DNA from: an uncultured Megasphaera sp. | Lineage (GTDB): Bacteria > Bacillota > Negativicutes > Veillonellales > Megasphaeraceae | DNA length: 13,177 bases | Direction of reading: 5' to 3' | Assembly: GCA_902464195.1 (NCBI GenBank) | Contig: CABQJB010000039.1 | Location: forward strand, 1-13,177 | Shown here: piece after piece, positions 1 through 5,306 of the stretch | Layout of the letters: every line of letters begins with the position of its first letter | How positions within the stretch are numbered: position 1 is the stretch's first letter | Notes under the pieces: generated by a model | What the model was told of the DNA's origin: nothing | Seen by the model: only the letters and a program-made list of their open reading frames with translations | Database searches by the model: none | Translations under genes and position numbers: made by a program

Positions 1-225
1 ATATAAATGTTCTATCGAACCTTTTCTCGGAATAAGCACCGTTGGCTTATCATAAACATAAGAATCTACATAGGTCATGATTCCACCTGAACCATAAACG
101 GGGTAGGATCCTTTTCCTAATTTTTTATAATCCTTTCCATTTTTTATTTTTAGTATATCATGAAGCATTTTATATTCTACGCCATCCGGGCAGAGTTCCT
201 GAATCAATTCTTCTAATCTACTCAT
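1..225 (-). CDS. hsdS: Type I restriction-modification specificity subunit HsdS, N-terminal part (cut by window edge)
   Basis: Seventy-five residues are visible, starting MSRLEELIQELCPDG; the reading frame stays open to the window edge, so the gene continues outside. HsdS subunits choose the DNA sequence that the HsdM methylase and HsdR nuclease act on. The start (hydrophilic helix, then LCPDGVEYKML, then a segment with YPVYGSGG and PTVLIPRKGSI) is typical of the first target recognition domain of this family. The ATG lies inside the end of hsdM and overlaps it by 8 nt in another frame, so the two genes are probably translationally coupled and made in matched amounts. Base composition is AT-rich like hsdM. 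Which DNA sequence it recognises cannot be read from this fragment, and no hsdR is visible in the window. Confidence 0.88.
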   Translation of the reverse strand, partial: MSRLEELIQELCPDGVEYKMLHDILKIKNGKDYKKLGKGSYPVYGSGGIMTYVDSYVYDKPTVLIPRKGSIEHLY

Positions 226-1798
226 CCACTTTGCCCCCTTCGATTTCGGCTATAATCTTGTCGATTTCATCGCGAAGTACTTGTTCACGGGCCACAATCT
301 CCTTGATTTCCGCATTGAGCTTGACAATATCTATCTTTTCCCGTTTATCTTCCTGTTCAACATAGGTACTGACAGAAAGATTGTAATTTTCGTCTTTGAC
401 CTCATCATAGGAAACGAGGCGGCTGAAATACGGCTCATCGTCCCGTTTGGTAAAAGTATTCACAATGTGGTCCATGTTTTCTGCTGTCAATTTATTGTTA
501 TTCGTAACCTTAATACATTCATTGGTCGCATCAATGAAAAGGATTTTATTATCGTTTTTCCCCTTCTTCATGACCATGATACAAGTTGCAATGGACGTAC
601 CATAGAATAAATTACTCGGCAGCTGAATAATACAATCTACGAAGTTATTGTCGATGAGATACTTCCGGATTTTCTGTTCAGCCCCACTGCGGTACATGAT
701 ACCGGGAAAGCAGACGATAGCTGCTGTACCGTTCGGTGCCAGCCAGGACAGGGAGTGCATGATAAAGGCCATATCTGCCTTGCTTTTCGGAGCCAGCACA
801 CCAGCCGGCGAAAAACGGGGATCATTGATGAGCAAGGGATTATTGTCCCCTGCCCACTTTATGGAATAAGGCGGATTGGATACAATCAGTTCAAACGGTT
901 CATCGTCCCAGTGTTGCGGATTAATCAGCGTATCTTCACAAGCAATATCGAATTTATCAAAGCCGATATCATGAAGGAACATATTGATACGACAAAGGTT
1001 ATATGTCGTGATATTGATTTCCTGGCCAAAAAAGCCATTTACTACACCGTCTTTCCCCAGAATCTGCACCGCTTTTAAAAGCAGGCTTCCGCTCCCGCAT
1101 GCCGGGTCATACACCTTATTGACCTTTGTCTTCCCCACAGTTCCCAGCCGCGTAAGTAAAACCGAAACGTCCGCTGGCGTAAAGAATTCCCCACCCGATT
1201 TCCCCGCATTAGAAGCATACATACTCATCAAATATTCATAAGCATCGCCAAAGGCATCAATATCATGGTCTTGTACACTGCCCAATTTCATCAGGGATAT
1301 CCCGGTCAACAACTTACTCAGTCTTTCATTACGTTTGGCAACCGTAGCCCCCAGCTTATTGCTATTGACATCAAAGTCATCGAAAAGGCCTTCAAAATCA
1401 CTTTCGGCGTCACTGCCCTTGGCCGATTCCTCGATATGGCGGAAGACCCGTTCCAGTGTTTCGTTCAGATTTTCGTCATCTTCAGCTCTGGCCGTAACAT
1501 TGGCAAAAAGCTCACTCGGCAAAATAAAGAAGCCCTTCTCCTGTACGAGCCCTTCCCGTGCTTCTTCTGCCGCTTCATCGGACATGGAAGCGTAATCAAA
1601 ATCGCTATCTCCCGCTTCTCGTTCCCCTTGATTAATATAGTTCGTCAGATTTTCTGAGATGTAGCGATAAAACATAGCTCCCAATACGTAATTTTTGAAA
1701 TCCCATCCGTCTACAGCGCCCCGGAGGTCATCAGCTATCGCCCATATAGCGCGATGTAATTCCTCACGTTCCTGTTCTTTCTTATTATCTATCCCCAT
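218..1798 (-). CDS. hsdM: Type I restriction-modification DNA methyltransferase subunit HsdM
   Basis: This is an N6-adenine DNA methyltransferase of the type I HsdM family, which forms the M2S core with HsdS. With the chosen start it has 526 residues, a usual family length. Residues 10-50 are the conserved HsdM N-terminal helical domain (ELHRAIWAIADDLRGAVDGWDF). The SAM-binding motif I DPACGSGSLLLKA begins near residue 231 and the catalytic motif IV NPPY is at about 308-311. An upstream in-frame ATG at 1819 would add seven residues, but it has no good ribosome binding site. The ATG at 1798 follows GGAGG by 8 nt, so I prefer it. hsdS overlaps its 3' end. The gene is more AT-rich than the rest of the window, consistent with horizontal acquisition. 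Both catalytic motifs are intact, so an active methylase is expected. Confidence 0.95.
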   Translation of the reverse strand: MGIDNKKEQEREELHRAIWAIADDLRGAVDGWDFKNYVLGAMFYRYISENLTNYINQGEREAGDSDFDYASMSDEAAEEAREGLVQEKGFFILPSELFANVTARAEDDENLNETLERVFRHIEESAKGSDAESDFEGLFDDFDVNSNKLGATVAKRNERLSKLLTGISLMKLGSVQDHDIDAFGDAYEYLMSMYASNAGKSGGEFFTPADVSVLLTRLGTVGKTKVNKVYDPACGSGSLLLKAVQILGKDGVVNGFFGQEINITTYNLCRINMFLHDIGFDKFDIACEDTLINPQHWDDEPFELIVSNPPYSIKWAGDNNPLLINDPRFSPAGVLAPKSKADMAFIMHSLSWLAPNGTAAIVCFPGIMYRSGAEQKIRKYLIDNNFVDCIIQLPSNLFYGTSIATCIMVMKKGKNDNKILFIDATNECIKVTNNNKLTAENMDHIVNTFTKRDDEPYFSRLVSYDEVKDENYNLSVSTYVEQEDKREKIDIVKLNAEIKEIVAREQVLRDEIDKIIAEIEGGKVDE

Positions 1799-1806
1799 TC
1801 GTAGTG

Positions 1807-1811
1807 CCTCC
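1807..1811 (-). promoter_or_regulatory. Ribosome binding site that decides the hsdM start
   Basis: On the minus strand GGAGG lies 8 nt before the ATG at 1798. The alternative ATG at 1819 has only a weak GAAG upstream. This supports translation starting at MGIDNKKEQE. Confidence 0.75.
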
Positions 1812-1856
1812 ACTTTCATTTATTTATCTTCATTTGCGTTATATATATTTCTCTTT

Positions 1857-1865
1857 ATCATACCA
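1857..1865 (-). promoter_or_regulatory. Probable extended -10 promoter for hsdM-hsdS
   Basis: On the minus strand TGG precedes TATGAT, an extended -10 element (TGn plus 4-5 of 6 bases of TATAAT). A -35 box is poor, which extended -10 promoters tolerate. Transcription would start near 1850, leaving about 50 nt of leader before hsdM. It lies just downstream of the terminator at 1921-1957, so hsd would form its own transcription unit. Confidence 0.4.
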
Positions 1866-1920
1866 TAAAACGAAGAATACATCGAATAAATGTTAGAGCC
1901 TTTGGATAATACAATAGCAT

Positions 1921-1965
1921 AAAAACTGCCGCACAAAGCCAATGCTCTGTGCGGCAGCACTTTTT
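1921..1965. terminator. Bidirectional intrinsic terminator
   Basis: The stem CTGCCGCACA (1926-1935) pairs perfectly with TGTGCGGCAG (1948-1957), and AGC/GCT inside the loop can extend it. On the minus strand the stem is followed directly by five T residues (1925-1921). On the plus strand it is followed by CAC and five T residues. It would end minus-strand transcription from the sigma-factor remnant before hsdM. Confidence 0.8.
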
Positions 1966-1967
1966 CT

Positions 1968-2138
1968 CTATTCCAGCAGACATCGCAATACATTCAGTCC
2001 CCGTTTGATGATGCGGCGGACTTTGCTTTTTTCGATGCCGTATTTTTTCGAAATGTAATCGTAAGTCTGATTATGTATGTAATGCGCGACGATGAGCGTC
2101 CGCTGTGTTTCATTCAGTTTGTTCAGGGCTTTCCACAC
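1968..2138 (-). pseudogene. 5'-truncated remnant of a sigma-70 family factor (region 4 helix-turn-helix)
   Basis: The minus strand encodes 56 residues from VWKALNKLNETQRT to GLNVLRCLLE and then stops with TAG. The pattern is that of sigma region 4: an L-x-x-L-x-x-x-Q-R-x-L-I helix, then a helix-turn-helix (YDYISKKYGIEKSKVRRIIKRGL) that would contact the -35 box. An in-frame TAA lies directly upstream (2139-2141), there is no ribosome binding site before the GTG at 2138, and region 2 is absent. The upstream DNA is repeat-rich junction sequence. I read this as the 3' end of a former small sigma factor gene whose 5' part was lost or replaced. Expression as a stand-alone region 4 peptide cannot be excluded. 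The matching downstream terminator is retained. Confidence 0.6.
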
Positions 2139-2170
2139 TTATATCTGAATAGGCTGTGGTTGAATCTCTC

Positions 2171-2200
2171 TAGCGGGCTTCCCACGCGGAAGCCCCTACG
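2171..2200. repeat. Hairpin element copy A (REP-like)
   Basis: The core GGGCTTCC pairs with GGAAGCCC around a 5-nt loop, and flanking TAGC and CTACG continue the symmetry. Read on the minus strand it begins CGTAGGGGC and ends CCCGCTA, the same frame as copy B at 2272-2304 with a different internal stem. The two copies are therefore inverted relative to each other. Confidence 0.6.
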
Positions 2201-2271
2201 CACAAGGCCATGGGCCGTGTATTTTTTATAGCCAGTAAACATGGTTCCCATTCATCGCCTGTATGCGATAC

Positions 2272-2304
2272 CGTAGGGGCCGTCCCAAAGGGCGGCCCGC
2301 TACG
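2272..2304. repeat. Hairpin element copy B (REP-like)
   Basis: It begins CGTAGGGGC and ends CCCGCTACG, and the interior GGGCCGTCCC can fold on GGGCGGCCC around AAA with one bulged T. It shares its ends with copy A in the opposite orientation, about 71 nt away. There is no T tract, so it is not an obvious terminator. Confidence 0.6.
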
Positions 2305-2370
2305 AGCTGAGGGCTTCCCGAAGCGATGTTGTCAGTTTGAGTCTGTCGCGGCGGAACGCCGCATCTGAGT

Positions 2371-2405
2371 CCGCGGCGGCCTGCGACCGGCGAACTGCGG
2401 CCTGC
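2371..2405. repeat. GC-rich degenerate heptamer run
   Basis: Consecutive 7-nt units can be read as CCGCGGC, GGCCTGC, GACCGGC, GAACTGC and GGCCTGC. The last four fit a loose GRMCNGC consensus, and the first and last of those four are identical. The period of seven matches that of the TAGTGGY arrays elsewhere in the window, but the sequence differs. It ends just before the yibE/F stop codon. Confidence 0.4.
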
Positions 2406-2411
2406 GTCTTT

Positions 2412-3533
2412 TTATTTCCGTTCCACTTTATGTGTCACTGCGCTCAAGGCCGCGGCGATAGGTACGGTGAAGATGACGCCGAAGCTGGCTGAGAAGCCTT
2501 TCATGATTTCAATGCCGACGGCATTGGAGTTGATGAGCTGCAGGTACGGCAGGTCGTAGGCGTAGTCCAGGAGCCACACGCCGAGGGATCCGCCGAAGAA
2601 GGCCAGGATGAGGGTCGTCGACATGGTGCCCATGACGTCGCGGCCGACGTTCATGCCTGCCGTGAACAGGGCCTTGCGGCTGATGTCCGGCTTGTGCCGT
2701 TCCAGTTCCGCACAGGCAGCGGTGACGTCCATGGCGATGTCCATGACGGCGCCGAGGCTGGCGAAAAGGATGCCGGCAAAGAGGATCTGTCCGACGTCGA
2801 TGAGGGTATTCTGGGCGACGAACATCAGGTTTTCAATATTCGATACGTTATAGCCCGACAGGTTGACGGCATGGCCGAAGATGAGGGCCGCCAGGCAGGC
2901 TGTCAGGATGCCGCCCAGGGTCGCCCCAAAGGCAGCCAGGCTCTTTTTCGTCCAGCCGTTGAGGAGGTACATCGTCGCAGCCAGGACGATGACCGACGTG
3001 ATGACGGCCGCTGCAACGGGACCCATACCGCGCAGGACCATGGGGAAAAAGAGGAAGAGGAAGCAGATACAGGTGAAAATCAGGGCCACGGCGGATTTGA
3101 CACCTTTTTTACCGCCAATGACGCTGAGCAGGATGAGGAAGGCCGCGACGTAGAGATAAATGGGCAGGGACCGGTCGACGTTGTATACGGTATGGACGCC
3201 CATAGCGCCGACGTTGGCCGAAATGGCGATGACTGTCATCCCCGGTCGGCAGACGGTCCCAAAGAGAAGACCGTTCGGGCAATTCGCCTGAACGGTCTGT
3301 CCGGCATCGGGGCCATCTTCCATGCGCAAGGTGACGATCTGATCGCCCACGCGGCTTCCGTCTTCCTGCAGATTATCGCGGACAATGTCGACGACGCGGG
3401 CCTTGGCAAAGACCCGGCCGTCGCTGTTGACCAGCTGCGGTTTATCGACCTGGTTATACTGCCAGAGGAAGAGGCCGCCGGCCACCATCATCACGACGAT
3501 GACGACCAGGCGGAACCAGCGGGAGTGGATCAT
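2412..3533 (-). CDS. YibE/F-family integral membrane protein
   Basis: A 373-residue multi-pass membrane protein of the YibE/F-like family (PF07907 by recognition). Family members are widespread in Firmicutes and no biochemical activity is firmly assigned. A TM helix at about 7-25 is followed by an extracytoplasmic domain (about 30-120) containing VDIVRDN and DGPDAGQTV. Roughly seven further TM helices follow (about 124-140, 147-168, 172-192, 200-220, 245-265, 305-325, 345-367). The family-typical segments GAVMDIAMDV (about 261-270) and GMNVGRDVMGTMSTT (about 293-307) are present. The longest frame would start at a TTG at 3539 overlapping the upstream stop. The ATG at 3533 has AAGGA 6 nt upstream and is preferred. 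It follows the metallophosphatase gene by 2 nt, so the two form an operon and are probably translationally coupled. Confidence 0.88.
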   Translation of the reverse strand: MIHSRWFRLVVIVVMMVAGGLFLWQYNQVDKPQLVNSDGRVFAKARVVDIVRDNLQEDGSRVGDQIVTLRMEDGPDAGQTVQANCPNGLLFGTVCRPGMTVIAISANVGAMGVHTVYNVDRSLPIYLYVAAFLILLSVIGGKKGVKSAVALIFTCICFLFLFFPMVLRGMGPVAAAVITSVIVLAATMYLLNGWTKKSLAAFGATLGGILTACLAALIFGHAVNLSGYNVSNIENLMFVAQNTLIDVGQILFAGILFASLGAVMDIAMDVTAACAELERHKPDISRKALFTAGMNVGRDVMGTMSTTLILAFFGGSLGVWLLDYAYDLPYLQLINSNAVGIEIMKGFSASFGVIFTVPIAAALSAVTHKVERK

Positions 3534-3535
3534 GT

Positions 3536-5101
3536 TCAATCCTTGACGATGCTGTACGAATCGTCGATGGGCGTACCCGTTTCGGCGTCATACGTGTTGA
3601 TGGTGAAGGTGTCTTTGGTGATGTGTACGACGGAATAGGTCGGACGCCATAACTGGCTGCGGGCGGCGACATAGTCCTGTTTCTGCGGGATGAGGTTGTA
3701 GAACTTGGAGCCCGTTGCCGAGTTGGAAGACATGTAGAAGACGCCCTTCGGGTTATGCAGGACGCCCTGCTGCATATCGGCAATGGTATAGCACAGGTTC
3801 TGCGATTCATAGTTGCTCTTGAAGTCGGCATTCTTCAAGGCCTTGTTGAGCAGGGAATGGGTCTGGCCGGTCTGGCCTTTGACTTTCATGTCGGCGAAGT
3901 CGGCATGCTGCTTGCCATCGCTGCTGAGCTGGTACGTGCGGGCATAGGTATGGTCATGGCCCTGGAGGACGACGTCGATCTTATTGGCATCGTAAATCGG
4001 CGTGAGCTGCGTCCGCAGGAGGATGCCGTCAGAATCGGAGTGGTCCAGGCCGCTACCGTAGATGTCCTGATGCATGACGACGATACGCCATTTCGTATCG
4101 GGATGGGCTTTGATGGCCTTTTCGATGAGGGCCTTATGGTCGGCAGCGTTGTAGTTGTTGGCGTTGATGACGATGAACAGGGCATTGCCATAGGTATAAT
4201 AGTAACCGTGGCCGGCCTTGGTCGGGTTCGTTTCTTCCGTAAAGGCATTCGGTACGTTGAAATGATTCTGATAGCCGCTGGTCAGGCAGTCGTGGTTGCC
4301 GATGCTCGATGCTTCCGGCAGGCTGCGCAGGGCGGCAGCCGAGAGATACCCGGCATACTGATATTCCTGGAGCTGGATCTTATCGGGGCTCTGGTCTTCA
4401 GCCGGTTCGTTGATCTGGTCCCCTGGAGATACGAGGAAGTTGATTTCCGGATGCTGGCTCAAGGCTTCGTTCAGTGTCTTGTTCCAGTTATAGGCATCGT
4501 TGCGGGCTGCGATTTCGCCAGTCTGTTTGGCACTGCCTTCTGCCGGTGTCTGACCAGCCGATGCACCGATCTGCGGGTCGCCGACATACATGAAGGTGAA
4601 GTCGTCCGGGTTCCCTGTCTTGACCGGCTGGGCAGCCTGCCAGTTGCCGTCGACTTTGACCTGATACCAGTAGGTCTTTTCGGCTTTCAAGCCTTTGGCC
4701 GTGACTTTGTTGGAATAATACTGGGTCCCGCTGATGACGGTACCGGCCTTATTCGTCCCCTTGAAGGTCTTGGCCCCTTTCATGTCCTTATTATCGGCAA
4801 TGCGGACTTCGGCTTTTTCTGCATTATCTTTGGAATACCAGCCGAAATTGAGCTGTGTCGCATCGGCACCGGGTGCGATAGAGACTTGTTCGTAATTGTT
4901 CTTGATGGAATCCCAGTTGGCCTTCCACTGCTGCCAGTCCGTATCATCGGATACGGCCGTCCGCGTCGTGACCTGCGGCGTCAGGGACGCATCGTTCCAA
5001 TGTTCCGTAGCGGCAAAGACCCCAAAAGAAGCCATGCACAGAACAGCAGCGACGGCTGCGGCTGCGGCTTTCTTATGATTGTGAATCTGAAATGGACACA
5101 T
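3536..5101 (-). CDS. Exported metallophosphoesterase with purple-acid-phosphatase-type N-terminal domain
   Basis: This 521-residue protein probably hydrolyses phosphate esters outside the cytoplasm. Residues 1-31 form a signal peptide: basic HNHKK, an Ala-rich core, and a likely cut near VFA-ATE. Residues about 72-162 resemble the Ig-like N-terminal domain of purple acid phosphatases (YWYQVKVDGNWQ). The calcineurin-like metallophosphoesterase domain follows with all five blocks: GDPQ (D175), PGDQ (D228), GNHD (N269), VVMHQD (H344) and GHDH (H382, H384). The tyrosine that follows the second Asp in true purple acid phosphatases (GDxxY) is Asn231 here, so a tyrosinate-coloured Fe centre is not expected. 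The ATG has GGGAG about 11 nt upstream, a rather long spacing. It is co-transcribed with the YibE/F gene. The natural substrate is unknown. Confidence 0.9.
   Translation of the reverse strand: MCPFQIHNHKKAAAAAVAAVLCMASFGVFAATEHWNDASLTPQVTTRTAVSDDTDWQQWKANWDSIKNNYEQVSIAPGADATQLNFGWYSKDNAEKAEVRIADNKDMKGAKTFKGTNKAGTVISGTQYYSNKVTAKGLKAEKTYWYQVKVDGNWQAAQPVKTGNPDDFTFMYVGDPQIGASAGQTPAEGSAKQTGEIAARNDAYNWNKTLNEALSQHPEINFLVSPGDQINEPAEDQSPDKIQLQEYQYAGYLSAAALRSLPEASSIGNHDCLTSGYQNHFNVPNAFTEETNPTKAGHGYYYTYGNALFIVINANNYNAADHKALIEKAIKAHPDTKWRIVVMHQDIYGSGLDHSDSDGILLRTQLTPIYDANKIDVVLQGHDHTYARTYQLSSDGKQHADFADMKVKGQTGQTHSLLNKALKNADFKSNYESQNLCYTIADMQQGVLHNPKGVFYMSSNSATGSKFYNLIPQKQDYVAARSQLWRPTYSVVHITKDTFTINTYDAETGTPIDDSYSIVKD
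3540..3544 (-). promoter_or_regulatory. Ribosome binding site inside the metallophosphatase 3' end
   Basis: AAGGA on the minus strand lies 6 nt before the ATG at 3533 and within the last codons of the upstream gene. It favours the ATG over the TTG at 3539 and indicates translational coupling. Confidence 0.6.
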
Positions 5102-5222
5102 GATTTCAACATCTCCCTAGGTTTAGAACTTAAATCCTGTGCCTTATAGTAGACTCATCATGTAAGTCCTGTTTATGAATTCCGTCAAAACTACGTAAAA
5201 AAAACATAACGGCTTTTGATAG

Positions 5223-5250
5223 TTGCACATGGCCATAGTCATGCTATACT
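5223..5250 (+). promoter_or_regulatory. Sigma-A promoter of the EAL-domain gene
   Basis: TTGCAC (5223-5228) and TATACT (5245-5250) are separated by 16 bp, and TGC before the -10 gives an extended -10 element. Transcription would start near 5257 with a leader of about 50 nt. AGAGGA at 5294-5299 provides the ribosome binding site before the ATG at 5307. The promoter of the divergent phosphatase operon must lie in the same 205-bp gap, but I see only weak candidates for it. Confidence 0.65.
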
Positions 5251-5306
5251 TGATTTAGACCAATGTTATACAATATTCAATTACGTTACCTATAGAGGAT
5301 ACTATC

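Larger units (their letters stand above)
2139..2411. other. Gene-free, repeat-rich junction
   Basis: No convincing gene is seen in either direction. The stretch holds two oppositely oriented hairpin elements (2171-2200 and 2272-2304), an imperfect palindrome around CCATGG (2201-2219), and a GC-rich heptamer run (2371-2405). It lies where the sigma-factor remnant is cut off and where composition shifts from AT-rich hsd DNA to GC-rich DNA. No T-tailed terminator for the upstream yibE/F gene is visible. Confidence 0.6.

Noticed and set aside
1799..1819. Upstream ATG adding seven residues to HsdM
   Set aside because: No ribosome binding site at proper distance. The internal ATG at 1798 has GGAGG at 8 nt, and the family usually begins close to the KKEQERxELHRAIW segment.
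2272..2304. Intrinsic terminator of the yibE/F operon
   Set aside because: The hairpin has no T tract on the minus strand and shares ends with a second inverted copy, so it fits a repeat element better.
3755..5149. Plus-strand open frame of 464 codons opposite the metallophosphatase gene
   Set aside because: The minus strand encodes a protein with a signal peptide and all metallophosphatase motifs; the plus-strand frame is its shadow.
5102..5306. Promoter of the phosphatase operon on the minus strand (TTGACG at 5188-5183)
   Set aside because: A fair -35 box, but at 17 bp the -10 would be the weak TTACAT. The better TATAAG (5148-5143) is about 34 bp away. The true promoter is not resolved, so it is not listed.
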